A stretch of DNA of 64,000 nt, taken from assembly GCF_013347965.1 (NCBI RefSeq), contig NZ_CP048810.1, forward strand, positions 2,356,001 through 2,420,000, in the 5' to 3' direction. Made by a program: the position numbers and the translations under genes. Positions 9,058-18,365 of this stretch are shown here, in pieces. The notes under the pieces were generated by a model, which saw only the letters and a list, made by a program, of their open reading frames with translations, was not told the origin of the DNA and did not search any database. Positions within the stretch are counted from its first letter, which is position 1, and each line of letters begins with the position of its first letter. Source of the stretch: Pseudomonas bijieensis (GTDB taxonomy: Bacteria; Pseudomonadota; Gammaproteobacteria; Pseudomonadales; Pseudomonadaceae).

Positions 9058-9590
9058 GGCTTGGCCTCGTCCACCAGGGCTTGATACTTGGCAGCCAGTT
9101 TCTCGCGCCAGACCTGTTCGTCGATCACGCCGACGAACTTGTCGCGGATGACACCCTTGGCATCGATGAGGAAAGTTTCCGGTGCGCCGTAGACCCCCAG
9201 GTTCAGGCCCAGGGAGCCGTCTTCGTCACGAATGTCCAGTTGATATGGATTGTGGAACTCGGCCAGCCACTTCAAGGCGTCGGCATTGACGTCCTTGTAA
9301 TTGACGCCGTAGATCACCACGCCGTTCTGGGCCAGCTTGTTCAACACCGGGTGCTCGACCCGGCAGGAAATGCACCAAGTGCCCCATACGTTGACCAGCG
9401 CCGGTTTGCCCAGCAGGTCGGCGCGGGTCAGGGTCTTGTCGCCTTGCACCGATGGCAGGGAAAACTCCGGGAACGGCTTGCCGATCATCGCCGAGGGCAA
9501 CTCGGTCGGATTCAGGTACAGCCCTCGGTACAAAAACACCGCCATCAGCAGGAACAGCGCCAGCGGCACCAACATCAACCAACGTTTCAT
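9054..9590 (-). CDS. ccmG: Thiol:disulfide interchange protein CcmG/DsbE
   Basis: The 178-residue membrane-anchored thioredoxin-fold protein has one N-terminal helix and the active site WGTWCISCRVEHP, with cysteines in CXXC spacing. It delivers electrons to CcmH/apocytochrome c in the periplasm. The family-specific E-x-P and G-A-P-E-T-F-L-I-D signatures are visible. It overlaps both ccmF and ccmH by 4 bases, indicating translational coupling. Confidence 0.94.
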   Translation of the reverse strand: MKRWLMLVPLALFLLMAVFLYRGLYLNPTELPSAMIGKPFPEFSLPSVQGDKTLTRADLLGKPALVNVWGTWCISCRVEHPVLNKLAQNGVVIYGVNYKDVNADALKWLAEFHNPYQLDIRDEDGSLGLNLGVYGAPETFLIDAKGVIRDKFVGVIDEQVWREKLAAKYQALVDEAKP

Positions 9591-11575
9591 GCAGTGGCTC
9601 CCGTCACGCCCAGGGCTTCACGCACCCGGGTTTTCACCTTGACTCGATATCGACGATCCAGCGCCGCCAGCACCCCACCCAGGCCGGTGAGCAAGCCACC
9701 GAACCAGATCCAGCGCACGAACGGCTTGACGTGGACTCGGACTGCCCACGCGCCGTCGCCCAGGGACTCGCCCAGCGCCACGTAGAGATCGCGGGTGAAA
9801 CCGGCATCGATCCCGGCTTCGGTCATGACCGAGTTCTGCACGGTATAGAGGCGCTTTTCCGGATGCAGCACGGTAATTTCCTCGCCGTTGCGAAGAACCC
9901 GCACAGTGCCTTTGTCGGACGTGAAATTCGGCCCCTCGAAGTGTTTGGCGCCCTCGAAAACGAACTGATAGCCGGCCAGGTCCATGGACTCTCCCGGCGC
10001 CAGGCGCAGGTCACGCTCGGCGCTGTTCTGGCTGGACAGCACCACGCCCAGGGCGCAGACGGCGATGCCCAGGTGGGCGACCTGCATGCCCCAGTAACTG
10101 CGGGTCAGGGTCGGCAGGCCCTTGATCAGGCCTTTGTGACGAGTCTTGTCGAAGATATCCCGTACGCCCGCCAGCAACACCCAGGCCGCCAGCACGAACG
10201 TCGCCAGCACCGCCCAATTGAAGTCGCCATAGGCCACGCCGGCCACCACGGCCAGGGCGGCCGTGCCCAGCAGTACCGGGGTCAACATGCCCAGCAGCCA
10301 CTTGAGCGGGGTGTCTTTCCAGCGCACCAGCACACCGATAGCCATGACCACCATCAGGATTGCCATCAGCGGGATAAACAGCGCATTGAAGTACGGCGGC
10401 CCGACCGACAGCTTGGCGCCGGACAACGCATCGAGTACCAGCGGGTACAACGTCCCCAGCAGAATCATCGACGCGGCCACCACCAGCACCAGGTTGTTGC
10501 CCAGCAGCAGGGTTTCCCGGGACCAGAGGTTGAAGCCGACCTGGCTCTTGACCACCGGTGCACGCAGGGCGAACAACGTCAGGGAACCGCCGACCACGAA
10601 CAACAGGAACATCAGGATGAACACGCCACGTTCAGGGTCCGAGGCGAAGGCATGCACCGACGTGAGCACGCCGGAACGCACCAGGAACGTCCCCAGCAGG
10701 CTCAGCGAGAACGCCGCGATGGCCAGCAGCACGGTCCAGCTCTTGAACACACCGCGTTTTTCCGTGACGGCCAGGGAGTGGATCAGTGCCGTGCCCACCA
10801 ACCAGGGCATGAACGAGGCGTTTTCCACCGGGTCCCAGAACCACCAGCCGCCCCAGCCGAGTTCGTAGTAGGCCCACCACGATCCCAAGGTGATGCCAAT
10901 GCCGAGGAAAGCCCAGGCGACGATGGTCCACGGACGCGACCAGCGTGCCCACGCGGCATCGAGGCGACCGCCAAGCAATGCGGCGATGGCGAAGGCGAAG
11001 GCCACGGAAAAACCGACGTAGCCCATGTAGAGCATCGGCGGGTGAACGATCAGGCCGATGTCTTGCAGCAATGGGTTGAGGTCGCGACCATCCATCGGCA
11101 TCTGCGGCAGGATGCGCTTGAACGGGTTGGACGTGACGATCAGGAATAGCAGGAAACCGGTGCTGATCATGCCCATCACCGCCAGCACCCGGGCCAGCAT
11201 CACCTGGGGCAACTGCCGGGAGAACACCGAGACGGCGAAGGTCCAGCCAGCGAGGATCAACGCCCAAAGCAACAGCGAGCCTTCGTGGGCGCCCCACACG
11301 GCACTGAACTTGTAGTACCAGGGCAAAGCACTGTTGGAGTTGCTGGCGACGTACTCCACGGAAAAGTCGTCGGCCATGAACGCATAGGTCAGGCAACCGA
11401 AGGCGAACAGCATAAAGACGAACTGGCCCCACGCCGCCGGCTGGGCCAGGCTCATCCACAATCGGTCACCACGCCAGGCCCCCAGCAACGGCACCACGGC
11501 TTGCACCAGGGCAAAGCACAGGGCCAGGATCATAGCCAGGTGGCCCAGCTCGGGAATAAAGATGCCGGTAGTCAT
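9587..11575 (-). CDS. ccmF: Heme lyase subunit CcmF
   Basis: The 662-residue polytopic membrane protein carries the tryptophan-rich heme-handling motif WGGWWFWDPVENASFMPWL and the conserved periplasmic region near YTVQNSVMTEAGI. CcmF ligates heme from holo-CcmE to apocytochrome c. It has full family length. The gene starts 3 bases after the ccmE stop. Confidence 0.95.
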   Translation of the reverse strand: MTTGIFIPELGHLAMILALCFALVQAVVPLLGAWRGDRLWMSLAQPAAWGQFVFMLFAFGCLTYAFMADDFSVEYVASNSNSALPWYYKFSAVWGAHEGSLLLWALILAGWTFAVSVFSRQLPQVMLARVLAVMGMISTGFLLFLIVTSNPFKRILPQMPMDGRDLNPLLQDIGLIVHPPMLYMGYVGFSVAFAFAIAALLGGRLDAAWARWSRPWTIVAWAFLGIGITLGSWWAYYELGWGGWWFWDPVENASFMPWLVGTALIHSLAVTEKRGVFKSWTVLLAIAAFSLSLLGTFLVRSGVLTSVHAFASDPERGVFILMFLLFVVGGSLTLFALRAPVVKSQVGFNLWSRETLLLGNNLVLVVAASMILLGTLYPLVLDALSGAKLSVGPPYFNALFIPLMAILMVVMAIGVLVRWKDTPLKWLLGMLTPVLLGTAALAVVAGVAYGDFNWAVLATFVLAAWVLLAGVRDIFDKTRHKGLIKGLPTLTRSYWGMQVAHLGIAVCALGVVLSSQNSAERDLRLAPGESMDLAGYQFVFEGAKHFEGPNFTSDKGTVRVLRNGEEITVLHPEKRLYTVQNSVMTEAGIDAGFTRDLYVALGESLGDGAWAVRVHVKPFVRWIWFGGLLTGLGGVLAALDRRYRVKVKTRVREALGVTGATA

Positions 11576-11578
11576 CGA

Positions 11579-12034
11579 TCAACCCTCCTTCACGGGAGCG
11601 GGCGCCGACTGGCCGCTGTCTTTCAAGGCCTTGGTCACTTCCGGCGGCATGTATTTTTCGTCGTGCTTGGCCAGCACTTCGTCGGCCACCACCACGCCGT
11701 CGGCGTTGAGCTTGCCCAGGGCGACGATGCCCTGCCCTTCGCGGAACAGGTCCGGGAGGATGCCGCGATAGCTGATGGTCACGGTCTTGTTGAAGTCGGT
11801 GACATTGAATTTCACGTCCAGCGAATCCCCGGAGCGCACCAGCGAGCCTTTTTCCACCATGCCGCCGGCGCGGATGCGGGTGTCCTTGGGCGCTTCGCCG
11901 TTGGCGATCTGGGTCGGGGTGTAGAACAGGTTGATATTCTGCTGCAAGGCACTCAGGGCCAGGGCGACCGCGGCACCGACACCCACCAGGATCGCAAGAA
12001 TGATGACAAGACGTTTTTTGCGCAGCGGATTCAC
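11579..12034 (-). CDS. ccmE: Heme chaperone CcmE
   Basis: The 151-residue protein has an N-terminal anchor ([20 protein letters not shown]) and an OB-fold domain. The H-x-x-x-Y signature [12 protein letters not shown] near the C-terminus supplies the His that binds heme covalently. The start overlaps the ccmD stop by 4 bases. Confidence 0.95.
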   Translation of the reverse strand: MNPLRKKRLVIILAILVGVGAAVALALSALQQNINLFYTPTQIANGEAPKDTRIRAGGMVEKGSLVRSGDSLDVKFNVTDFNKTVTISYRGILPDLFREGQGIVALGKLNADGVVVADEVLAKHDEKYMPPEVTKALKDSGQSAPAPVKEG

Positions 12035-12207
12035 TGACCGTTCTCCCGGCGCAGACGACGCGCCTCTTGTTGCAGATACCGCTTGCGGGCCAGGATCGGC
12101 ACCGCCACGTTGAGGCCCAGCACCACCAGGCAGATGCCATAGGCTGACCAGACATACAGGCCATGATGGCCCATGGCGAGGAAATCGCCGAATGAAGCGA
12201 AACTCAT
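12031..12207 (-). CDS. ccmD: Heme exporter protein CcmD
   Basis: The 58-residue protein has the CcmD signature [19 protein letters not shown] followed by a basic tail ([15 protein letters not shown]). It stabilises the CcmABC complex that loads heme onto CcmE. The start MSFASFGDF was chosen because it overlaps the ccmC stop by 4 bases and fits family length. Confidence 0.92.
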   Translation of the reverse strand: MSFASFGDFLAMGHHGLYVWSAYGICLVVLGLNVAVPILARKRYLQQEARRLRRENGQ

Positions 12208-12959
12208 CGAGCGACCTCCAGGCTGTTCTGTACTTCGGCCTTCACCCAACTGGTCCGGGACTCACGCTTGAGCACTTCCAGGCGCATGCGCAGCAGCAGC
12301 ACCGCGCCGAAGAAACAGTAGAAACCCAGCACGGTCAGCAACAGCGGCAGCCACATTTCGACGGGCATCGCCGGTTTTTCGGTGAGGGTGAAGGTCGCGC
12401 CCTGGTGCAGGGTGTTCCACCACTCCACCGAGTACTTGATGATCGGGATGTTGATCACGCCGACAATCGCCAGCACCGCACAGGCCTTGGCGGCACTGTC
12501 ACGATTGCTGATGGCGTTGCCCAGCGCAATAAGACCGAAGTACAGGAACAGCAGGATCAGCATCGACGTCAGTCGCGCATCCCAGACCCACCACGAACCC
12601 CAGGTCGGCTTGCCCCAGATCGCACCGGTGATCAGCGCCACCGCGGTCATCCAGGCACCGATGGGCGCGGCGCATTGCAGGGCCACGTCGGCCAGCTTCA
12701 TCTTCCACACCAGCCCGACCACACCGCACACCGCCAGCATCACGTAGACGGACTGGGCCAGCATCGCCGTGGGCACGTGGATGTAGATGATGCGGAAGCT
12801 GTTGCCTTGCTGGTAGTCCGGCGGTGCGAAGGCCAGGCCCCAGACCACGCCAGAACCAATCAGCAACAGTGCCGCGATGCTCAACCATGGGAGCAGTTTG
12901 CCGCTGATGCCGTAGAACCACTTGGGTGAGCCGAGCTTATGAAACCAGGTCCAGTTCAT
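12204..12959 (-). CDS. ccmC: Heme exporter protein CcmC
   Basis: The 251-residue protein has six membrane helices and the heme-binding WWD motif [13 protein letters not shown]. It transfers heme to CcmE. The [10 protein letters not shown] start has a GGAA ribosome site 6 bases upstream. In-frame GTG and ATG codons 4-5 residues earlier are alternatives. It follows ccmB after a gap of about 95 bases. Confidence 0.93.
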   Translation of the reverse strand: MNWTWFHKLGSPKWFYGISGKLLPWLSIAALLLIGSGVVWGLAFAPPDYQQGNSFRIIYIHVPTAMLAQSVYVMLAVCGVVGLVWKMKLADVALQCAAPIGAWMTAVALITGAIWGKPTWGSWWVWDARLTSMLILLFLYFGLIALGNAISNRDSAAKACAVLAIVGVINIPIIKYSVEWWNTLHQGATFTLTEKPAMPVEMWLPLLLTVLGFYCFFGAVLLLRMRLEVLKRESRTSWVKAEVQNSLEVAR

Positions 12960-13053
12960 TACTGTTTCCATCACGGTTGCGGCTCGCCATCACGAACCGC
13001 CGGGGCGGCCTTTACTTCCAAAGAAGTGGTCAGTTTCTGACCAGGCCTCGTTA

Positions 13054-13722
13054 TTATTCGCCGACGCTGATCTTCAGGCCAGCGGCTATTGCAAAGGGTG
13101 TCAAGGTTATCGCCAGGGCGGTCAGGCTCCCAAGCCACAGCAGATAACCGATCGCGGGCATGCCTTGCAATGCCGCCTGCAAGGCACCACTGCCCAGGAT
13201 CAGGACCGGGATATACAACGGCAGGATCAGCAACGCCAGCAACAGGCCGCCGCGCTTCAACCCCACCGTCAACGCCGCGCCCACCGCACCAAGCAGGCTC
13301 AGCACCGGAGTGCCCAGCAGCAACGACACCAGCAACACCGGCATGCACGCGCCGGGCAGCCCCAGCATCATCGCCAGCAGCGGCGAGAGCAGCACCAGTG
13401 CCAGTCCGGAAAAAACCCAGTGTGCCAGTACCTTGGCCAAAACCAGAAGGGCCAGGGGGTGCGACGAAAGGACCCACTGTTCCAGTGAACCGTCTTCGAA
13501 ATCACTGCGGAAAAGCCCGTCCAGCGAGAGCAGGACCGATAAAAGCGCGGCGACCCAGACCAGTCCCGGAGACAAGGTTTGCAACAATTGAGTCTCTGGA
13601 CCGACCGCCAACGGGAACAGTGCGATGACGATCGCGAAGAACACCAGTGGATTGGCCAATTCGGCCGGACGACGGAACAGCAGGCGCGCCTCGCGGGCAA
13701 GCAACAGGCCAAACACACTCAT
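13054..13722 (-). CDS. ccmB: Heme exporter protein CcmB (ABC permease)
   Basis: The 222-residue membrane protein has six helices and the family N-terminus [26 protein letters not shown]. It is the permease partner of CcmA; the ABC unit releases holo-CcmE rather than exporting heme itself. Its start overlaps the ccmA stop by 4 bases. Confidence 0.94.
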   Translation of the reverse strand: MSVFGLLLAREARLLFRRPAELANPLVFFAIVIALFPLAVGPETQLLQTLSPGLVWVAALLSVLLSLDGLFRSDFEDGSLEQWVLSSHPLALLVLAKVLAHWVFSGLALVLLSPLLAMMLGLPGACMPVLLVSLLLGTPVLSLLGAVGAALTVGLKRGGLLLALLILPLYIPVLILGSGALQAALQGMPAIGYLLWLGSLTALAITLTPFAIAAGLKISVGE

Positions 13723-14354
13723 ACGGCCCAGTTCCCCAGATCAATGTTGCGATAACCGGCTGGCATTCGCGCCAGCGTGTGGTGGGTGGTCAAGAGCACC
13801 ATGCCGCCGTTTTCACAGTGCCGGGCCAGGTGTTCCTCGAGCTGGGCGACGCCCTGCTTGTCCAGGGCGGTGAACGGTTCGTCGAGAATCCACAACGGCG
13901 GGCTGTCCAGGTACAACCGGGCCAGGGCCACTCGGCGCTGCTGACCGGCGGACAAGGTGTGGCTCGGCACGTCTTCGAAACCGCGCAGCCCTACAGCCGC
14001 CAACGCCTGCCAGATCGCCTCGCGCCCGACCGGCGTATGCAACGCGCACAGCCAACTGAGGTTTTCTTCGGGGGTCAGCAAATCCTTGATACCGGCGGCA
14101 TGGCCGATCCAGAGCAGGTTACGGGCCAGTTCGCTGCGCTGGCTGTGCAAGGGCTGGCCATTGAGCAACACCTGACCTGCGGTGGGCTGCATCAGGCCGG
14201 CCAGCAGGCGCAGCAGGCTGGTCTTGCCGCTGCCGTTGGGACCACTGATCTGCACCATATCGCCACGCGAGAGTCTCAATTCGAGATTTTCGAAAAGCAG
14301 TCGCAAGTCTCGCTCACAGGCGAGGCCAACGGTTTGCAGGAGAGGACTGGTCAA
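13719..14354 (-). CDS. ccmA: Heme exporter ATP-binding protein CcmA
   Basis: The 211-residue ABC ATPase has Walker [15 protein letters not shown], signature [14 protein letters not shown] and Walker [13 protein letters not shown] followed by an H-loop (TTHH). It is the first gene of the operon and diverges from the plus-strand fliK-like gene; the 14355-14551 gap must hold both promoters. Confidence 0.95.
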   Translation of the reverse strand: MTSPLLQTVGLACERDLRLLFENLELRLSRGDMVQISGPNGSGKTSLLRLLAGLMQPTAGQVLLNGQPLHSQRSELARNLLWIGHAAGIKDLLTPEENLSWLCALHTPVGREAIWQALAAVGLRGFEDVPSHTLSAGQQRRVALARLYLDSPPLWILDEPFTALDKQGVAQLEEHLARHCENGGMVLLTTHHTLARMPAGYRNIDLGNWAV

Positions 14355-14551
14355 GGGATCGCGGGCCTTATACGGTTCAAGTCGGCGGTGCAGCGGCCGT
14401 TAAAGAGGTGCAGCATAGATGCTTTGACGACCTGTTCCACAGAGCTGCGTCAAACAATTGCAAGGTTTTCGCCACTCCCTGAAAGACGGGCGGCATTATA
14501 CATGTCATGCCCTACTCTAAAGAGGGCTTATTTTCCCAGGTAAGACCGCAA

Positions 14552-16123
14552 ATGACAGGCGACATGAACATCCTGCCGCTGCCCCAGCCCACCGCGACGA
14601 CGCGTACGCCAGTGGTCAGTGGCGAGCTGCTCAAACTGCTGGTGCCGACCGAAGGCCTGATCAGCTCGGGCCAGACCGCCCAGGCCGAAGTGCTCTCGCT
14701 CAAGCAGGCCGACCAGACTTTCCAGTTGCTGCTCAAGGTCACCCTGGAGAGCGGCCGCCAGACCACCGTGCAGGCCACCAGCAGCCAGCCACTGCCCCAG
14801 GGCACCAGCCTGGCCGTGACCCAGCCGTCCGCCAGCAACCTGGCGATCGCCGTGCAACAGGCCGTGGCCTCCAGCGTCGCCACCTTGACCCGCATCGACA
14901 CGGCGCAAATGCCGGTCGGCACGTTGCTGCAAGGCAAGGTACTGACCAGCCAGGCGCTGCCGTCATTGCCCGGGCAGCCGGCGGTCTATCGATCATTGGT
15001 GAGCCTGCTCAACACCGCCCAGGCTGGCAGCACCCTGGACATCGACAGCCCGCAACCGCTGCGCATCGGCACGCTCTTGAGCGCTCAGGTGCAAGATGCC
15101 CAGACGCTGAAATTCGTTCCTCTGAGCAACCGCCACGAGCAATTGGCGGTGAGCCAGCAACTGGTCACCCAAGTGAGCCGCCAGGGTTCGCTGGACAGCC
15201 TGATCACCGCCCTGCAAAACCTGCCGGTCACTGACGACACCGGCACCGAGCTGCGCGCCGCGGTGACTCGTTTGCTGGCTGGCCTGCCGGATGTCCAGCA
15301 ACTGAGCACGCCCAAAGGCCTGGCCCAGGCCATGGTCGCCAGCGGGGTGTTCCTGGAAAGCAAATTGCTCGCCGGGCAACCACCGAGCCTGGCGCCGGAC
15401 ATGAAAGGCGACCTGCTGAAACTGATCGCCCAACTGACACCGGCCCTGCCCGCCTCCACCAACCTCGGCGCCATCATTGCCGCCAACACGCTGGCCCAGG
15501 TCCTGCCCAGTTTCGTGCGCAGCGCCCTGGGGATGCTCGGCCAGGTCAGCGCCAAACCGCAACCCACCAGCTTTCCACTGCCCTCGCGCCTGTTGAAAGA
15601 GCAGGACGAAGGCGGCGACCTGGAACACCTGCTACGCCTGGCCGCAGCTGCTGTGTCACGCCTGCAAAGCCATCAGTTGTCGAGCCTGGAACAGACCGGC
15701 CTGACCGACGACGGTCGGCTGATGAGCACCTGGCAATTGGAAATCCCGATGCGCAACCTGCAGGACATCGTGCCGTTGCAGGTCAAGTTCCAGCGCGAGG
15801 AAACCCCGCCCCGGGAGCAACCACAGGATCGCCGGGAAGAACGCGAGCCGAAACAGCAGCTCTGGCGGGTGGAATTGGCGTTCGACATGGAACCGCTCGG
15901 CCCGTTGCAGGTTCAGGCACAGTTGCTCAGCGGCAGCCTGTCCAGCCAGTTGTGGGCAGAGCGGCCGTACACCGCAAGCCTGATCGAAAGCAACCTGACC
16001 GCATTACGCGAGCGCCTGGTAACCTGCGGCCTGAACGTCGGCGAACTGGACTGCCACCTCGGCACCCCGCCCCAAGGCCCCAAGACTCGCCTGGAACAAC
16101 GCTGGGTGGACGAAACCGCATGA
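14552..16123 (+). CDS. Second FliK-like hook-length/secretion-switch protein
   Basis: The 523-residue protein has a long Ala/Gln/Ser-rich region and a C-terminal hook-control-like domain (about residues 390-510; LWRVELAFDMEPLGPLQVQ...LRERLVTCGLNVGELDCH) resembling the FliK C-terminal domain that contacts FlhB. It is not the main fliK, which lies in the flagellar cluster. It is followed by an FlhB C-terminal-like gene whose ATG overlaps its TGA. Together they look like a length-sensor/switch pair. MTGDMNILPL is taken as the start because of an upstream AGG-rich site; an in-frame ATG 15 codons earlier is possible. Confidence 0.8.
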   Translation: MTGDMNILPLPQPTATTRTPVVSGELLKLLVPTEGLISSGQTAQAEVLSLKQADQTFQLLLKVTLESGRQTTVQATSSQPLPQGTSLAVTQPSASNLAIAVQQAVASSVATLTRIDTAQMPVGTLLQGKVLTSQALPSLPGQPAVYRSLVSLLNTAQAGSTLDIDSPQPLRIGTLLSAQVQDAQTLKFVPLSNRHEQLAVSQQLVTQVSRQGSLDSLITALQNLPVTDDTGTELRAAVTRLLAGLPDVQQLSTPKGLAQAMVASGVFLESKLLAGQPPSLAPDMKGDLLKLIAQLTPALPASTNLGAIIAANTLAQVLPSFVRSALGMLGQVSAKPQPTSFPLPSRLLKEQDEGGDLEHLLRLAAAAVSRLQSHQLSSLEQTGLTDDGRLMSTWQLEIPMRNLQDIVPLQVKFQREETPPREQPQDRREEREPKQQLWRVELAFDMEPLGPLQVQAQLLSGSLSSQLWAERPYTASLIESNLTALRERLVTCGLNVGELDCHLGTPPQGPKTRLEQRWVDETA

Positions 16124-16449
16124 CAACCCACACCGAACCCCGCCAGGCCATCGCCCTCAAGTACGATGGCCATCACGCCCCGACCCTCACCGCCAAGGGC
16201 GACGAAGCCCTGGCCGAGGAAATCCTGCGCATCGCCCGCGAAAGCGAAGTACCGATCTATGAAAACGCCGAGTTGGTGAAGTTGTTGGCGCGGATGGAAC
16301 TGGGGGACAGCATTCCAGAAGAGCTGTACCGCACGATTGCCGAGATCATCGCGTTTGCCTGGAACCTCAAGGGCAAGTTTCCCCAGGGCTATGACCCGAA
16401 TGCGCCGAGTGTCGAGAAGGATGTGACCGAGCGTGGCGATGATTACTGA
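16120..16449 (+). CDS. FlhB C-terminal-domain protein (FlhX-like)
   Basis: The 109-residue soluble protein aligns by eye with the part of FlhB downstream of its NPTH self-cleavage site: RQAIALKYDGHHAPTLTAKGDE here versus HYAVALKYDPEKGNAPVLLAKG in the FlhB of this window. No membrane helices and no Asn-Pro-Thr-His motif are present, so it resembles a ready-cleaved FlhB tail. FlhX in epsilonproteobacteria is a comparable stand-alone tail. It overlaps the fliK-like gene by 4 bases (ATGA), implying coupled translation. Confidence 0.85.
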   Translation: MTTHTEPRQAIALKYDGHHAPTLTAKGDEALAEEILRIARESEVPIYENAELVKLLARMELGDSIPEELYRTIAEIIAFAWNLKGKFPQGYDPNAPSVEKDVTERGDDY

Positions 16450-16510
16450 TCACAGCCACCAGGGCGGTGTGCTGGCTGGAACGATCAGTGTGTGAGCACT
16501 AGAAAAACCT

Positions 16511-16599
16511 GTGGGAGCGAGCTCGCTCGCGATGAGGTCCTGCCAGCCAACATTGATATTGACTGACACACCGCTATCGCGAGCAGGCTCGCTCCCACA
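16511..16599. repeat. REPIN (inverted REP pair)
   Basis: GTGGGAGCGAGCTCGCTCGC (16511-16530) and its mirror CGCGAGCAGGCTCGCTCCCAC (16579-16599) flank a short spacer. It lies downstream of the FlhX-like gene and next to the inserted IS element. Nothing else recognisable is seen between it and the IS end. Confidence 0.85.
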
Positions 16600-16732
16600 T
16601 CTATGGTTATCCCCTTTTCTGCAATACTGTTTTTGATGCGTGGTTGGCTTGCTTTCATCTATCCGGCGTCTGAGTGGGGTTGTGGCCCCGCGCCTCGATG
16701 AGAATCGATGCCCGACGATCCTAATTAATTGG

Positions 16733-16846
16733 ACGGCCTTTCAGCCGTGTGGGAGCTCAGGGTTGTCGTCAGGCCGGTTGGCCGTTCACGTCATCAGTTA
16801 TCCAGCATCGCAAAACCAGGTGGGTGGTGCTCGGATGACAGCAGGG
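16733..16846 (-). ncRNA. Candidate guide (bridge/seek) RNA region of the IS element
   Basis: About 115 non-coding bases follow the transposase stop inside the element. Read on the minus strand they can form hairpins such as ACGGC-TGAAAG-GCCGT and GGCC-AACC-GGCC. In the IS1111 subgroup the recombination-guiding RNA is encoded downstream of the transposase, so this is where it should lie. Location and structure are inferred; no transcript boundary can be seen. Confidence 0.4.
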
Positions 16847-17872
16847 TCAGGTGTTCATCGCAGCTGGCCCTGCATCGAATTCAGTGTGGTGTGCCGCAAT
16901 CGCCCAAGCGATCCTCGCCATCTTATTGGCCAGCGCGCAGACCACATGGTTGGAGTGATGGTGGGCCAACAGCTGCCGGACCCAGTCCGCCAGCCAGCCT
17001 CTTTGGCGCTCCAGCTGCATTAAGTAGACTCGGGCACACTGGATGAGCAGACGCCTCTGATTCCGATCACCGCGCTTGCTGATGCCCAGCAGTACCGTCT
17101 TGTCGCCCGTGGAATGCTGTTTGGGCACCAGCCCGATTGAGGCCGCATAGTTTCGCCCGCACTTGAACTGTTTACCATCGCCCAACTCAGCAGCCAGGGC
17201 GCTGGAGGTGATCGGCCCGACACAGGGCATAGTCATCAAACGAGCCGCCAGATCATCTTCAGCGGCCTGGCTCTCCACGTCCTTGTCCAGTGTCTTGACC
17301 TGCTCATCCAGGTGGTTGAAGTGCTCATGCAGCTTCATCAGAATTTTTTTGAAGCGTTCAGAAAGTGAACTCGCCTCCAGCCACGCCGGAAGCTCTTTGA
17401 TGGATTTGAAGCCTGGGGCCAGGCTGATGCCCACCTCTAGAAGGGCGGCATGAATCCGATTGGCGGTCGCGGTGCGGTCTTTGATGAACGAATCGCGGGT
17501 CGAGTTGAGCATGGCTAGCGCCTGCTGAGCTTGGTTTTTTGGCGGCACAAAGCGCATCGTTGGGCGAGTCGCTGCCTCGCAGATCGCCTCGGCATCAGCG
17601 AAGTCGTTCTTGTTGCTCTTCACGTAAGGACGCACGAGATGAGGAGCAATGAGCTTGGGCGTATGTCCCAGCTTCGCGACCTCCTGCGCCATGAAGTGGG
17701 CTCCGCCACAAGCTTCCATCACGACGGTGCAAGGTTCGAGATTCGCCAGGTGTTGAGCGAGCGTCACTCGAGTAAATTTTTTGCGATAAAGCTCATGACC
17801 ACGATCATCTTGAGCATGCAGGTGAAAGGAGTGTTTTCCCAAATCGATGGCGGCAATAGCTACTTTGTTCAT
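16847..17872 (-). CDS. IS110-family transposase
   Basis: The 341-residue DEDD recombinase has an N-terminal RuvC-like domain (AAIDLGKHSFHLHAQD with the first Asp, VVMEACGGAHF with Glu, KNDFADAEAI with the last two Asp) and a C-terminal transposase-20 domain (MPCVGPITSSALAAELGD...GLVPKQHSTGDKTVLLGISKRGD) that includes the conserved catalytic Ser region. Length is normal and no stop or frameshift is seen, so it appears functional. An 11-base inverted repeat lies just upstream of its start. Confidence 0.95.
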   Translation of the reverse strand: MNKVAIAAIDLGKHSFHLHAQDDRGHELYRKKFTRVTLAQHLANLEPCTVVMEACGGAHFMAQEVAKLGHTPKLIAPHLVRPYVKSNKNDFADAEAICEAATRPTMRFVPPKNQAQQALAMLNSTRDSFIKDRTATANRIHAALLEVGISLAPGFKSIKELPAWLEASSLSERFKKILMKLHEHFNHLDEQVKTLDKDVESQAAEDDLAARLMTMPCVGPITSSALAAELGDGKQFKCGRNYAASIGLVPKQHSTGDKTVLLGISKRGDRNQRRLLIQCARVYLMQLERQRGWLADWVRQLLAHHHSNHVVCALANKMARIAWAIAAHHTEFDAGPAAMNT

Positions 17873-17890
17873 GGCAACAGTCTCCGATGA

Positions 17891-17927
17891 GCCCCCTGCG
17901 AAAGCTTAGTGGGCGATCGCAGGGGGC
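17891..17927. repeat. Hairpin in the transposase leader
   Basis: GCCCCCTGCGA (17891-17901) and TCGCAGGGGGC (17917-17927) are exact reverse complements separated by 15 bases. The position, about 20 bases before the transposase ATG on the minus strand, would place a strong stem in the mRNA leader next to the start. This suggests translational damping or an IS end structure. Confidence 0.6.
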
Positions 17928-17969
17928 GGTGGGGGTAGCCATTTCATTAGTTGGATCGAGGTAAAGCGA

Positions 17970-18365
17970 TCAGCCGCCCCGGTGCAGCTTGCTCATCAAC
18001 TCCGCCTCGGCCTGGGTCAGGCCGCAGGCTTGGGTCAGTTCATCGACGCTGGCGCCCATGCCCACCAGGCGGGCGGCCTGGGCGAAGGACAGGCTGGAGG
18101 GGTCGCGCTGTTCCAGCTGGGCAAGTTTATCCGGCAACGGCGCGACCACGGCACGCAGCTCATGGAGCGCTTCGCCCATGCGCACGGTGCCGTTCTGGTA
18201 ATCATCGACGCGCTTGGCCAGGTCCTTGATGCGCTGGTCGCGCAGCGCATCGCCCTGGGCCTGTTGAGCGGCGATCTGCCGCTGGCCGCGTATGTACGCC
18301 AGGAACATCGCCAGCGTGCCTGCCCAGAAAAGGAACAGGACAATGACTGCTACCTCAAGAATCAA
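17970..18365 (-). CDS. DUF2802 domain protein at the end of the chemotaxis cluster
   Basis: The 131-residue protein has one N-terminal membrane helix (EVAVIVLFLFWAGTLAMFLAYI), a coiled-coil segment (about residues 28-90) and a C-terminal helix-turn-helix-like region (SFAQAARLVGMGASVDELTQACGLTQAEAELMSKLH). It follows cheW directly, with no gap, in the usual pseudomonad order. Function is unknown; a membrane-anchored link to the chemotaxis apparatus is only suggested by position. Confidence 0.8.
   Translation of the reverse strand: MILEVAVIVLFLFWAGTLAMFLAYIRGQRQIAAQQAQGDALRDQRIKDLAKRVDDYQNGTVRMGEALHELRAVVAPLPDKLAQLEQRDPSSLSFAQAARLVGMGASVDELTQACGLTQAEAELMSKLHRGG

Larger units (their letters stand above)
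16721..17950 (-). mobile_element. IS110-family (IS1111-type) insertion sequence, about 1.23 kb
   Basis: The element encloses one intact transposase gene. Its proposed ends are a 12-base imperfect inverted repeat: CTAATTAATTGG (16721-16732) against CCATTTCATTAG (17939-17950), 10 of 12 positions complementary. Subterminal inverted repeats of about this size are a feature of the IS1111 subgroup. No target-site duplication is evident, as expected for this family. The true ends could lie a few bases outside the repeats. It sits in the convergent gap between the FlhX-like gene and the DUF2802 gene and interrupts neither. Confidence 0.7.

Noticed and set aside
9452..11149. 565-codon plus-strand frame opposite ccmF
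   Set aside because: It is a mirror frame rich in Gln, His and Arg, with no ribosome site or recognisable domain.
16840..16900. Possible truncated transposase C-terminus
   Set aside because: The protein ends PAAMNT at a normal family length, so there is no evidence of truncation.
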